From: Anaeramoeba ignava
Taxonomy: Eukaryota > Metamonada > Anaeramoebidae
Length of the DNA stretch: 64,000 nt
Direction: 5' to 3'
Assembly: GCA_028826165.1 (NCBI GenBank)
Contig: JAPDFW010000057.1
Span: forward strand, 1-64,000
A model generated the notes under the pieces. That model saw nothing but the letters and a program-made list of their open reading frames with translations. It did not search any database and was not told where the DNA came from. Positions 11,061 to 24,607 of this stretch are shown piece after piece. The first letter of the stretch is position 1, and every line of letters starts with the position of its first letter. A program made the position numbers and the translations under genes.

Positions 11061-12822
11061 ATGAATGAAATTATATTTTTTGGTTCAAATAAAGATCCAA
11101 TTCTTATCAAAAATAAACCAAAAAAAATAACAAAACCAATTCAATTTAAATTTGAAAATGAAAAACAAATTAAACAAATTTCAACAGGAAATTATTCAAC
11201 AATTTTCCTTTTTGAAAATGGAAAAGCAATAGAATATTTAAATGAAAATGATTCAAAACAAAATCCTCAAAAAATCCAAATTAAAGAAAATATTCAAAAA
11301 GTAACTGTTGGTTCTGCAAATGAAGCTATTTTAACAATAGAAGGAAATGTATTTGCCAAAGGATATTATATTAATTCAAAAAATCCAAATCGATTTATCA
11401 ATATTTCATCATTAATTGAAGATACAAATGATAGAATAATTGAAGATATTATTTCTGGATGTTATTCAATTTATTTATTAACTTCAAATCAAAATGCTTA
11501 TGGAATTGGTTCAAATGTTTATGATCAACTTGGTTTTGATTCTGAAACACTTGAAAAAACAGAAAAACCAATTTTAATGATGAAAAATGTTTCTAAAATA
11601 TTTTCGGGAAATTCTTCAAATCATGTTTTTCTTTTAAATTCAAATCAAGAATTATTTGGATGCGGATATACTTTATATAGTCAACTTGGATTAGGAGAAT
11701 CAAGCAAAGAAGAAGTAAAAATCCAAAAATTAACCAAAATCCAAAATATTCCAAAAGGTAAAATAATTGATATTCAATGTGGATATTGGCATTCAATAAT
11801 GTTGATTAAAGATCAAAATGAAAATGAAAATCCAAAAAGAAAACTTTATTCATGTGGATATTACCCATATAATGGACTTGGCAAAGGTGATAATACTTAT
11901 GAATTTACTGAAATCAAATCATCTTTATTTGAAAATGATGATGATTATATTCTTGATTTTTCTGTTGGAAGATATCATACTTTGATTTTAACTTCCAATT
12001 CAAAATTAATAGGATTTGGACATAATAATTATGGTGAATTAGGAAATGGAATTACAAACCCTGAAAAAATTCCAATTCAAATTGAACTTCCTAAATTAAG
12101 ATTTAATGAAAATATTTCCAATTATCATTTTTCTTGTGGGAATTCAAGATCATTTCTTTATTATTCTCCTTCTCTTTCTTCTTTTTCCAATCTTGAAGAA
12201 GATTTGATAAAACTATTTAGAAGAAAAGAATTTTGTGATATTTCATTTAAAACAGAAAATGGAGAAATAATTAAAGCTCATAAATTAATATTGAAATATA
12301 GATTAAATCAAAATCAAAATGAAATTGAAAAACTTCAAGAAATTATTTCAAAAAAATCAATTAAAGAATCAAATCAAATATTTGAAATGATTTATTCAAA
12401 CAGAATTATAAATCCAAAATTATATTCTGAAATTAAAAAAATTATAAATTCAAATGAAAAAATTGAAGAAACAATGAAAAGAATTTATTTAAATGAAAAT
12501 GAAAAAGATTTTATAATTGAAAAATGAAAAACAATATAAATTTCCCAAATTAATATTAATAATGAGAAGTGAATTATATCGAGGAATGTTTTTATCTGTA
12601 ACTGATGATACTTCTAATAAAGTTACAGATTATAGCGAATTAAGTAATAAATCATTTCAAATATTAGAATATTGGATTTATTCAAATCAAATTAAAAAAG
12701 GAATTCAAATTACACAAGAAATAATTGATGAAATTAAAATTGGAATTGATTATTTTCAATTAAATCAAACAAATCCAAATTTATTTGATTTATTAATTAA
12801 AAAATTTAAAAATCAAAATTAA
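11061..12822 (+). pseudogene. RCC1-BTB protein, copy 3 (one frameshift)
   Basis: Open from 11061 to a TGA at 12525-12527 (488 residues), then open again in another frame to 12822. Against copy 4, an A7 run (after GATTTTATAATTG) is A5 here. This two-base loss inside a homopolymer, just before the second BTB half, would remove the terminal ~95 residues including the MRSELYRGMF core. Everything else aligns with copy 2. The break may be real or an uncorrected homopolymer error. If the gene is intact in the cell, it encodes a normal family member of ~585 residues. Confidence 0.8.
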
Positions 12823-12889
12823 AAATCAAAAATCATTTTTTTCATTTTTTTCTTTTCAAAAAAAATTAATAATTAAAAAATAAAAGAAA

Positions 12890-14667
12890 ATGAATGAAAT
12901 TATTTTTTTTGGTTCAAATGAATATCCAATTCTTATCAAAAATAAACCAGAAAAGAATAAAAACCAATTCAATTTAAATTTGAAAATGAAAATGAAAATG
13001 AAAATGAAAATGAAAAACAAATTAAACAAATTTCATCACATTTTATTTCAACAATTTTCCTTTTTGAAAATGGAAAAGCAATAGAATATTTAAGTGAGGA
13101 AGATTCAAAACAAAATCCTCAAAAAATCCAAATTAAAGAAAATATTCAAAAAGTAGCTGTTGGTTATCGAAATGAAGCTATTTTAACAATAGAAGGAAAT
13201 GTATTTGCCAAAGGAAGAATTATTAATTCAAAAAATCCAAATAAATTTATCAATATTTCATCATTAATCAAAAACAAGCATGACAGAATAATTGAAGATA
13301 TTGTTTGCGGACACGAATCAATTTACTTATTAACTTTAAATCATAATGCTTATGGAATTGGTTCAAATCTTTATTTTCAACTTGGATTTGATTCTAAAAA
13401 ACTTAAAAAAGCAAAAAAACCAATTTTAATAATGAAAAATGTTTCTAAAATATTTTCAGGAAATTCTTCACTTTCTCTGCTTATTTTAAATTCAAATCAA
13501 GAATTATTTGGATGCGGAAATAATGAAAATGGTCAACTTGGGTTAGGAAGAAAAGATCAATCAATCCAAAAATTAACCAAAATCCAAAATATTCCAAAAG
13601 GTAAAATAATTGATATTCAAACTGCAAACACTTTCTCAATAATGTTGATTGAAGATCAAAATGAAGATGAAAATGAAAACCCAAAAAGAAAACTTTATTC
13701 GTGTGGATATCATCGATTTAATGGGCTTGGCAAAAATGAAAATACTTATGAATTTACTGAAATCAAATCATCTTTATTTGAAAATGATGATAATATTCTT
13801 GAAATTTCTTGTGGAGATTATCATACTTTGATTTTAACTTCCAATTCAAAATTAATTGGATTTGGAGGGAATTTATATGGTCAATTAGGAAATGGAGATA
13901 CAGATGTACAATCAATTCCAATTCAAATTAAACTTCCTAAATTAAGATTTAATGAAGATATTTTCAATTATCATATTTCCTGTGGAGAATGTAATTCATT
14001 TCTTTATTATTATTATCCTTCTTTTTCCAATCTTGAAGAAGATTTGATAAAACTATTTGAAAGAAAAGAATTTTGTGATATTTCATTTAAAACAGAAAAT
14101 GGAGAAATAATTGAAGCTCATAAATTAATATTGAAATATAGATTAAAAGATGAAAATCAAAATGAAATTGAAAAACTTCAAGAAATTATTTCAAATAAAT
14201 CAATTAAAGAATCAAATCAAATATTTGAAATGATTTATTCAAACAGAATTATAAATCCAAAATTATATTCTGAAATTAAAAAAATTATAAATTCAAATGA
14301 AAAAATTGAAGAAACAATGAAAAGAATTTATTTAAATGAAAATGAAAAAGATTTTATAATTGAAAAAAATGAAAAACAATATAAATTTCCCAAATTAATA
14401 TTAATAATGAGAAGTGAATTATATCGAGGAATGTTTTTATCTGTAACAAATGATACTTCTAATAAAGTTACAGATTATAGTGAATTAAGTAATAAATCAT
14501 TTCAAATATTTGAATATTGGATTTATTCAAATCAAATTAAAAATGATATTAAAATTACACAAGAAATAATTGATGAAATTCAAATTGGAATTGATTATTT
14601 TCAATTAAATCAAACAAATCCAAATTTATTTGATTTATTAATTAATAAATTTAATAATCAAAATTAA
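12890..14667 (+). pseudogene. RCC1-BTB protein, copy 4 (one frameshift)
   Basis: The ATG at 12890 opens the conserved start MNEIIFFGSNEYPILIKNKP. The frame is then lost at ~12952 by a one-base deletion relative to copy 2 (AAACCAGAAAAGAATAA against an A-rich run one base longer). The other frame is open without interruption from about 12970 to the stop at 14667 and carries the whole propeller and both BTB parts. Translation could also start at internal Met codons such as 13432, but that would lose several blades. It is closest to copy 2 in its propeller and to copy 3 near its C-terminus, which hints at gene conversion. Confidence 0.8.
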
Positions 14668-14808
14668 AATTAAAATCAAAATCAAAATTTAAAAAGGAAA
14701 TTGATTTTTTTGATTTTTGGTTCATTTTTCTTCTTTTTGAAATTTGATTAAAAAAAAAAGGAATTGAGAAATTTAAAGAAATATTTAAAATAATGTTATG
14801 ATTTTAAG

Positions 14809-17800
14809 TCATTTCTCATCCCATTTAGGATCATTTGATTGATCAAAATTGAAATCATCTTCGAATTTGTTCTGGAAATCAATGTTCAAATTAAAAGAGT
14901 CTTGATTTGGTGTGTATCCATTTGTTTGAAAAGATTCATTAAGATTAGGTTGGAATGATTGAAAATTACCAAAATCACCAAATGCATCTTTTTCATCACC
15001 AAAAGTATTATCATCAAAAAAATTAGTTTGTTGTGAAGGTTTTTCTTCTGGTTTTTGAGTTTGAGTTGATGGGATTTTGGGATGAAAAACTTGATGATTA
15101 TCATCACTATCACTATCACTATCACTATCACTATCGAATCCATGCTGAAAAGAAAATGCAGTTGTACTTAGATCTTCAGTTTTTTTTTCAGGAAGATTTG
15201 TGATCATTTTTGGAGGATTAAATTCTTTTTTCTCAGTTGTTTTTGTTCCCTTTTTAATTTTACAATTTTTTGGAAATTTTTAAATTTGAAATGTTAAGTT
15301 TTTGATAAAATGTGAGTTTCTTGGATTTTACTTTAAATTTCTCTGCAAATCCTTCTTGATTTTCATCAATAAATGTTGTGAATTTAATTTCAGAAATGGA
15401 AATTTTAATTCCAATATCTTTTGATTCAATCGAGTTAATATTCACAAGATAGCTATCAATAAAATCTGTCCATTGAGGCAATTCTTTGAAAATTGTTTTT
15501 TTGTTTTGTTTTTAGAAATAAAATGATAAAAAAAAGATGTGAGATAAAAGATTACTTTTCACAAATTCGGAAAGGAAATTTTCTTTTAAGGAAAGAGAAA
15601 CAATGTTATTAGAAATATGGATTAAATGCTCGAAATAACCAATTGAGTTTTTTTTCTCTTTTCTAATTTCATTGTGTGTATTGAATTAATTTAATTTAAA
15701 TTTTTTTCAGTTAGAATTTATCAAAAATTAAGAATTCAAAATGAAAACCTTTTTTCTTCTGTTCCAATTTCATCAAGAATTTTATCAATTAACGAATGGT
15801 TTTCAATTAAAGTTTTTTGTGAATATTCAAATTTATCATCTGATAAAATTGTGTGAATAATTTCGTATACTTCATTATGAAGATGGTTGAACCATTTATA
15901 AGAAAAGAACAAACCCTAACAAAATTGAACCAAATTGAATAAGAATTGATTTTGATTTGTTTTGTAAATAAGGAAAAAAATTGAGTTGATTTTTTCACCA
16001 AAAGAGTTGCGAAAATTTTGTGTTCAGATAAAGTTTTTTGAATTTGCAAAACGGGAATTTTTGTCAATTCCCTCAAAAATTGAACAACACGTAATTTAGC
16101 TTCTGTAAAAGGAACAGTTGATGTTCCAGAGAAATTGATTTTTTTAGTTTCGGGCTTTTTTAATAAGCAAAAGAAATGAAAAATGATTGTTATTATAATT
16201 TCCTTATATATATATCTATATATCTATTTTTTTTTAGTTTTAAATATCTACTTGTTCATCAAGAAATTTAAGGAAAGAAGGTAATTTTGAGATGATTAAT
16301 TCAAGAGAGGATGGAATTTTTTCGTCTGATAAAGATAAATTTGAAAAATTCAAGGATTGAATGATCGTTGTTAATACGTTTATTCCATTTCGAATACTAT
16401 ATTTTGTTTTATTCTGAATTATAATTGAAGACGAAGACCAAAAAAAAGCAACAAAGAAAAATAATTTTGCAATAAGTAATTTCATTGGAATTTTTGGAAG
16501 ATTTGGATTCTCTTACTTCTTGAAAAATTTGGTCAATTAATTTTTGGATAATTTCATCTTTTTTCAGTTCATCCAATAAATCAGTTTGCTTTGATTTCTT
16601 TACTGTTTCTATTAGGCATCTTGAAGATTCTTCGTTGATCTTTGGATAAATTTAGAGAATATGAAAAAATTGTAAAATGTTTTTCAAAATGAAAAAAATT
16701 TACTGTAAATTTGAACTCTCCACTTAATTTTTCAAGAATTTTCGATAAAAGGTTATTTTGGATCAACAACTATATTAAAAAAAAAAACTGTTTAATTTAG
16801 AAAACTAAAAATACAAGAGATCAATTTACTTGAGTTTGTTCTTTTGAAATTTCTTCGTTAGTTGTTAAGAAGATCAAAATATCACAAAGAGGAGCATTTT
16901 CTATATTTTCAATTAATTTATCGAACATTTTATTTTTGTTCATATAACTAAAAGTCTTTGAAAAAAGAAAACAATTTGGAGTGAATTTTAGTAACTTATG
17001 AGATATCAAATCAAATTATTGGAAATGATAAAAAATAATAATAATACTTTTTCTGTGCATTTTTCCAGAAGAAAAATAACTAATCGTGAAAAATAACCAC
17101 AATAAACGGGTTTAAGAGGTTTTGGTTTTTCTAAGAAATTGAATAAGGAATTTAATAATTCTTCAGATTCGACAATTGCTTTAGCAATTTCATAGACTTT
17201 GCATCCAATTATTTGGTTAACTATGAATGGGAATCTTTGATTTTTGATTTTGATTTTGATTTTAATTTTAATTTTAATTTTAATTTTAATTTTAATTTTA
17301 ATTTTAATTTTAATTTTAATTTTAATTTCAATTATAATATTAATTTGATTTTAATTTGAATTTGAATTTGAATTTTGATTTTGAATTTGAATTTGAATTT
17401 GAATTTGAATTTGATTTTGATTTGATTTTGAATTTGAATTTGAATTTGAATTTAATTTTTATTTAAATTTTGAATTTGAATTTGATATTTAATTTTAATT
17501 TTAAATTTAAATTTGAATTTGAATTTGAATTTGAATTTGATTTTGATTTTGAATTTGAATTTAATTTTGAATTTGATTTTGAATTTGATTTTAATTTTGA
17601 ATTTGAATTTGAATTTGAATTTGATTTTAAATTTTAATTTGAATTTGAATTTGAATTTGAATTTGAATTTGATTTTGAATTTGATTTTGAATTTGAATTT
17701 TGATTTTGAATTTTGAATTTAAATTTGGATTTTATTTAAATTTGATTTTGAATTTAATTTTGATTTTAATTTTAATTTTGATTTTAAATTTGAATTTTAA

Positions 17801-18513
17801 TTTTAAATTTGAATTTCAATTTGAATTTGATTTTAATTTTAAATTTAATTTTAATTTTAATTTTAATTTTAATTTTAAATTTGATTTTAATTTTAAATTT
17901 AATTTTGATTTTAATTTTGATTTTAATTTGAATTTGAATTTAATTTTGATTTTAATTTGAATTTGAATTTGAATTTGAATATTAAATTTGAATTTTAATT
18001 TTAATTTTGAATTTGAATTTGATTTTGATATTGATTTTGATTTTAATTTTGAATTTGATTTGGATTTGATTTTGATTTTGAATTTGAATTTGATTTTGAA
18101 TTTGAATTTGATTTTGAAATTGAAATTGAAATTGAATTTGAATTTGAATTTGAATTTGAATTTGAATTTGAATTTGAAATTAAATTTTCTTTAAAAAAAA
18201 TATACTTTATTCTAATTTTTTCTGAAGAAGTTTTTAAAGGTTCATCAAGTAAATATTGTAATAATTTTGAAAGGGTATCTTTTTGAACAAGACTGAGAAA
18301 AAGAGAGTTAAAAAATATTTCATTATATTGTTTATAAATTGTGAATTAAAAAGAAAATATTAATTTATAGATAACAAACAAAGCAATAAGTTGTTTGTTA
18401 GCAACTAAAGTTTCTTGAATAACTTCCTCATCATCTAAAATTTCTTCAAGAGAAAAAGATTCTTTATCTAAAATTGATTGTAAAGAAGAAACAAAAGGAT
18501 TCCAATCCATCAT
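14809..18513 (-). CDS. SAPS-family PP6 phosphatase regulatory subunit
   Basis: Twelve exons on the minus strand (18513-18380, 18292-18206, 17234-17048, 16955-16830, 16769-16704, 16639-16517, 16413-16252, 16154-15999, 15915-15749, 15662-15556, 15483-15332, 15249-14809) join in frame to 635 residues. The product follows the SIT4-associated (PPP6R) family along its length. N-terminal: FSLEEILDDEEVIQETL, NKQLIAFLVQKDTLSKLL. Middle: NEESSRCLIETVKKSKQ, KKDEIIQKLIDQIF. Then FFSYKWFNHLHNEVYEII and LPQWTDFIDSYL. The last exon adds an acidic disordered tail with a Ser-Asp run. Known members bind and target PP6/Sit4-type phosphatases. Intron 2 is inflated by repeats. It is divergent from cullin-3, with a 301-bp shared promoter region. 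Confidence 0.9.
17235..18205 (-). repeat. Satellite-like intron 2 of the SAPS gene
   Basis: 971 nt of TTTTAA and TTTGAA words (sense strand: ATTCAAA/ATTAAAA). The acceptor is the AG at 17236-17235 and the donor is GTATAT at 18205. Between these ends the sense strand has no G except at a few imperfect units. Confidence 0.85.
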
Positions 18514-18814
18514 AAAATTAGAAAATGGGAAAATGAAAAAAAATGGAAAAATGAAAAAAAATTTTTAATTAATTTTTTTTTTCTCCTTTTTTTAATTAAA
18601 ATTTTTTTTTTCTCCTTTTTGTTTTTTTATATCATTTAACGTCATCATTTCATATTTTTTTGAATAAAAACTTTTTATTTAAAAAATTAAAATGAGAAAA
18701 ATAAAAACAAATTAAAAAGAAATAAAATTTAAAAGATAAATTCTCTTTTCCAACTTTTTTTCCTAAATTTTTTAATTTCATTTTTTTTTTTACATTTTTA
18801 TTTAAAAATAAACA
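18514..18814. promoter_or_regulatory. Bidirectional promoter region, SAPS gene / cullin-3
   Basis: 301 bp between two divergent starts, made of T-runs and A-runs with no gene. Two near-copies of a TTTTTTTTTCTCCTTTTT element occur at about 18577-18620. Function is inferred only from the divergent arrangement. Confidence 0.4.
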
Positions 18815-21800
18815 ATGTCACGTAAAATGATTTTAAGAGTTCCTAAGTTTCAAGAACCAAAAAGAATGGAAAAATCTGAAGCGCAAAGATTATGGTTACT
18901 ATTGAAAGATGCTATTGTCGAAGTGCAACATATGAATGCATCAACACTTTCTTTTGAAGAACTTTATCGATCCTCTTATTCACTTGTAATTGCAAAACGA
19001 GGAGATATATTGTATACAGGTCTTGAGGAGGTTAATAATCATCACACTAAAAATTTATTAGATAAAATTGCTCAAGCTGTTGATGAACGATTTTTGATTG
19101 AGCTTAATAGTCAATGGCAACAATATAAACTCCAACAAATTATGATACATGATATTTTAATGTATCTTGTAAGTATTATTATTATTTATTTTTATTTTTT
19201 TCACACTTTTTATTTTCAATTTAATTAAAATTTATTTATAATTTAATTGTAATTTATTTAAAATTTATTATAATTTAATTAAAATTTATTTAGAATTTAA
19301 TTAGAATTTATTTAAATTTATTTATAATTTATTTAGAATTTATTTATAATTTATTAAAATTTATTTAGAATTTATTTATAATTTATTTATAATTTATTTA
19401 TAATTTATTTATAATTTATTTATAATTTATTTAGAATTTATTTATAATTTATTTATAATTTATTTATAATTTATTTATAATTTAATTAGAGTTTTATTTA
19501 AAATTTAATTAAAATTTAATTAAAATTTATTTAAAATTTATTTATAATTTATTTAAAATTTAATTAAAATTTTTATTTAAATTAATTTAGATTTTTAAAA
19601 TTAAAATTGATTAGAATTTATTTAAAATTAATTTTAAATTTAATTAGAATTTATTTAAAATTAATTAAAATTTATTTAGAATTTATTTATAATTTAATTA
19701 AAATTTATTTAAAATTTAATTATAATTTATTTATAATTTATTTAGAATTTATTTATAATTTATTAAAATTTATTTAGAATTTATTTATAATTTATTTAAA
19801 ATTTATTTAAAATTTAATTAAAATTTATTTAAAATTTAATTAAAATTTATTTATAATTTTAATTTATTTATAATTTATTTATAATTTATTTAAAATTTAA
19901 TTATAATTTAATTAGAATTTATTTAAAATTTAATTAGAATTTAATTAGAATTTAATTATAATTTATTTAGAATTTAATTAAAATTTAATTAAAATTTAAT
20001 TAGAATTAATTAAAAATTAATTTAAATTTATTTATAATTTATTTAAAATTGATTTATAATTTATTTATAATTTATTTAAAATTTATTTATAATTTATTTA
20101 TAATTTATTTAAAATTTATTTTTAATTTATAATTTATTTATAATTTAATTAGAATTGATTTAAATTTAATTAAAATTTATTTAAAATTTAATTAGAATTT
20201 AATTAAAATTTATTTATAATTTATTTATAATTTAATTAGAATTTATTTTCAATTTATTTAAAATTTATTTATAATTTAATTATAATTTAATTAAAATTTA
20301 ATTAGAATTTAATTAAAATTTATTTAAATTTATTTAAAATTGATTTAAAATTTATTTATAATTTATTTAAAATTTATTTAAAATTTAATTAGAATTTAAT
20401 TAAAATTTATTTAAAATTTAATTAAAATTTATTTAAAATTTATTTTAAAATTTAATTAAAATTTATTTAAAAATTGATTTATAATTTATTTATAATTTAT
20501 TTATAATTTATTTATAATTGATTTATAATTTATTTATAATTGATTTATAATTTATTTATAATTGATTTATAATTTATTTATAATTTAATTATAATTTATT
20601 TATAATTTAATTATAATTTATTTATAATTTATTTAGAATTTATTTAAAATTTATTTATAATTTATTTATAATTTATTTAAATTTATTTATAATTTAATTA
20701 GAATTTAATTATAATTTAATTATAATTTATTAAAATTTATTTATAATTTAATTAGAATTAATTAAAATTTATTTATAATTTATTTAAAATTTATTTATAA
20801 TTTATTTATAATTTAATTAGAATTTATTTTCAATTTATTTAAAATTTATTTATAATTTAATTATAATTTAATTAAAATTTAATTAGAATTTAATTATAAT
20901 TTATTTTAAAATTTATTTAGAATTTAATTAGAATTTATTTAAAATTTAATTAGAATTTATTTAAAATTTATTTAAAATTTATTTAAAATTTATTTATAAT
21001 TTATTTAAAATTTATTTAAAATTTATTTAAAATTTATTTTCAATTTAATTAAAATTTAATTAGAATTTAATTATAATTTATTTAAAATTTATTTAAAATT
21101 TATTTAGAATTTAATTAGAATTTAATTAGAATTTATTTAAAATTTAATTAGAATTTATTTAAAATTTATTTAAAATTTAATTAGAATTTATTTAAAATTT
21201 ATTTAAAATTTAATTAGAATTTAATTAAAATTTATTTAAAATTTATTTAAAATTTATTTAAAATTTATTTAAAAATTTATTTAAAATTTATTTAAAATTT
21301 ATTTTCAATTTAATTAAAATTTAATTAGAATTTAATTATAATTTATTTAAAATTTATTTAAAATTTATTTAGAATTTATTTAAAATTTATTTAAAATTTA
21401 TTTAAAATTTATTTAAAATTTATTTAAAATTTAATTAAAATTTATTTAAAATTTAATTAAAATTTATTTATAATTTAATTATAATTTAATTATAATTTAT
21501 TTAAAATTTAATTAAAATTTATTTAAAATTTAATTATAATTTAATTATAATTTATTTAAAATTTAATTAAAATTTAATTAAAATTTATTTATAATTTATT
21601 TATAATTTATTTATAATTTAATTAAAATTTATTTAAAATTTATTTAAAATTTATTTAAAATTTATTTAAAATTGATTTAAAATTTAATTAAAATTCTCAT
21701 TTTTTTGATAAACAGGATAGAATGTATGTTAAAGAACCCCAACTGAAGGTTTTTGATCTCGGGATGTTTAAATGGAAACAAAATGTACTTATTCATTCTC

Positions 21801-24259
21801 AAATTAATGATCGTTTAGTTCGTATGCTTCTTGGATTAATCCATATGGAAAGAAATGGAGAAGTTATTGATGGAGCTTTAATGAAAAGTTTAATTCAAGT
21901 AAAGAAAAAAATTTAATTGAAAAAAAAAAAGAAAAAAAAAGCAAAAAAAATTAATTGAAATTTTTTTTTGCTTTTGGAATCCATTTTTAAATATTTTGTG
22001 CTTGAAATGAATTTAATAACAATATTTTAGATGTATGTTGATGTTTCGTTAAAAGAAAAAGAAACTTATAAACAAGAATTTGAAGAAAGATTTTTACTTG
22101 CCACATCACATTTTTATAAATCTGAAAGCAATTTATTCATTACAAACAATTCATGTGGAGCATATTTGAAAAAAGTATTTTGATATTTAGTTTAGAAATT
22201 AAGCAAAAAGAAATAATGAAAGAAAGAATTTTAAGAATCAATATTAAAATTAATTTAAAAATTTATTTATAAATTTATTTAAAAATTTATTTATAAATTT
22301 ATTTGAAAGTTTATTTAAAAATTTATTTAAAAATTAATTTAAAAATTTATTTATAAATTTATTTATAAGTTTATTTATAAATTTATTTAAAAATTTATTT
22401 AAAAATTTATTTATAAATTTATTTAAAAATTTATTTAAAAATTTATTTAAAAATTTATTTAAAAATTTATTTATAAATTTATTTAAAAATTTATTTAAAA
22501 ATTTATTTAAAAATTTATTTAAAAATTTATTTAAAAATTTAAAAATTTATTTGAAAGTTTATTTATAAATTTATTTAAAAATTTATTTAAAAATTAATTT
22601 AAAAATTTATTTAAGAATTTATATAAAAATTTATTTAAAATTTATTTAAAAATTTATTTAAAAATTTATTTATAATTTATTTGAAAATTTATTTGAAAAT
22701 TTATTTAAAAATTTAATTATAAATTAAAGGTCGAAATTCGACTCATAGAAGAAGAAGCAAGAATTAAACAATACTTAGATGAATCAACAGGACCTAAACT
22801 CATCAAGGCATGCGAAGACGAATTGATCGCAAATCACATGCAAACAATGATTGAAATGGAAACAGGATGCCGAACAATGATACAAAATGACCGATTCAAC
22901 GAACTGAAACTGATGTACAGACTCTTCCAAAGAGTTGAGAATGGACTGGTTCACTTGAAAAATGAGTTTGCAGGATATGTCCGAAACGAAGGACATAAAA
23001 TCGTGAACCAACCAGAAAACTTGAAGGATCCAAACGCATTGATTACCTCACTAATCGAAATACGGAATCGATTTGAAAAAACACTGTCACAATCATTTGC
23101 AAACAACCGTGATTTTATCAACTCTGTGAACACTGCATTCGAATCATTTTTGAATGAAAACGACAAACTTTCGGAATCACTTGCATTGTTTATCGACAAG
23201 AAATTGCGAGGCGGATTCAAAGACTCAAACGATCAAGAAATCGATGTGATCATGAACAAAGTGATCCTTCTTTTCCGATTTCTTTCTGATAAGGATGTTT
23301 TCAAGAAATTTTACGAGCATTATCTCGCAAAGCGTCTGCTGTCTGGGAGAAGTTTTTCGGAGGATCTTGAGCGGACAATGATCTCGAAATTCAAGCAGGA
23401 ATGCGGGAATCAATTCACATCCAAGATGGAAGGGATGTTCACAGACATGCGGCTGTCAAAAGACGCACTTGATGGATTTAAGAACTATTTACAAACAAGT
23501 GTTGAAATGGGAAAGCTTCCAAAAATTGACATGTCTGTGCGGGTTTTAACGCAGGGTTTCTGGCCAACATTCCCGCCACATTCTTGCACACTTCCGCCAC
23601 TTTTATCGCAATATTGCGACTTGTTCACCAAATATTACTGCCACGCTCACACAGGCAGAAGAATCATTTGGCAAACCAACATTGGGACTGCCGAGGTCAC
23701 CTTCCGCTTGCCCAAGAAAACTCATGTTCTCGCACTTTCAACATATCAGATGCTCATCATGCTTCTTTTTAACGACGCAGAGAAGCTTAGTCTCAAGCAA
23801 ATGGCGGCTGGAACATCCATCTCTTTTATGGATATTCAACGCTCAGTGAAACCGTTATATTCGGGAAAATATAAAGTTCTCAAACGCACACCTGCTGTTG
23901 AGAAATCAAAAGAACTTTCCGAAAACGATATTTTCGAACTCAATTTGAATCTCAAGTGCAAACTTCATCGGATCAAATTCGCCGCAACCTCACAAACAGA
24001 CAGCGAACCAGAGCGCCAGCATACTCGTCAGCGTGTTGATGAAGACAGGAAAATTGAGATCGATGCCGCTATTGTTCGTATTATGAAAAGTCGCAAAGCT
24101 TTGATTCATAATGACTTGATTGTCGAGTGCACTAAGCAGCTTTCTTCTCGTTTTGTTCCTCAAACTAGTATGATTAAAAAGAGAATTGAAAATTTGATCG
24201 AAAGAGAATATCTTGAAAGATTTCCTGATGATCGTAGAAGATATCGTTATTTGGCTTAG
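18815..24259 (+). CDS. CUL3: Cullin-3, scaffold of BTB-type ubiquitin ligases
   Basis: Four exons (18815-19168, 21716-21898, 22031-22174, 22730-24259) give 736 residues, close to the usual cullin-3 length. N-terminal cullin repeats read LSFEELYRSSYSLVIAKRG and MIHDILMYL followed by DRMYVKEPQ. The cullin homology region includes LFRFLSDKDVFKKFYEHYLA and VRVLTQGFWPT. The C-terminal winged-helix end has EIDAAIVRIMKSRK, containing the conserved neddylation lysine, and ends REYLERFPDDRRRYRYLA. The N-terminal half of cullin-3 binds BTB adaptors; the C-terminus binds the RBX1 RING protein. Intron 1 (2.5 kb) and intron 3 are repeat-filled. Exon 4 is distinctly GC-richer, with less biased codons than neighbouring genes. 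The gene sits between BTB-protein genes, its expected partners. Confidence 0.95.
19169..21715 (+). repeat. 2.5-kb satellite-like intron 1 of cullin-3
   Basis: Roughly 200 degenerate units of AATTTATTTATA / AATTTAATTAGA (10-12 bp). It begins GTAAGT and ends TTTTTTGATAAACAG, the only stretch near the 3' end that looks like a normal acceptor. There is almost no C and no internal GT apart from the first ~100 bases. Confidence 0.9.
22175..22729 (+). repeat. Repeat-filled intron 3 of cullin-3
   Basis: An AAAAATTTATTT / ATAAATTTATTT 12-bp unit, about 40 copies, with donor GTATTT and acceptor ATTAAAG. The word differs from that of intron 1 of the same gene. Confidence 0.85.
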
Positions 24260-24607
24260 TTTGCTTTTCCTTCTTTCTTCTTTTTTTTTTTCTTTTTCTT
24301 TTTCTTTTTTCTTTCTCAATTTTCTTTCTCAATTTTCATTTTAATTTTCAAAGCATAACTATTTGGAATTGACAAACAATTTGTCATTTTTGATTTGATT
24401 TTTTTTTACTTTTTTTTTTCTTCTTCCTTTCCTTTTCCTTTTCTTTTTTTTTTGGAGAAAATAATTTTTTTTTTTTGATAAAAGCAAAATCGATCCAAAA
24501 AATATCCAAATTTTTTAAATAATTTTTTTATTAATTTTAAATTAAATTTTTTTTGAAACAACAAAAGTTTGATTTGTTTTTGTTTTCATTTTCGTTTTTG
24601 TTTGTTT
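24260..24607. other. Convergent intergenic region, no gene seen
   Basis: Poly-T and poly-A tracts between the 3' ends of cullin-3 and the Frag1-like gene. It presumably holds both transcript ends. No further structure recognised. Confidence 0.5.

Noticed and set aside
23584-23772. Plus-strand frame inside cullin-3 exon 4
   Set aside because: Alternative frame of a strongly conserved coding exon.
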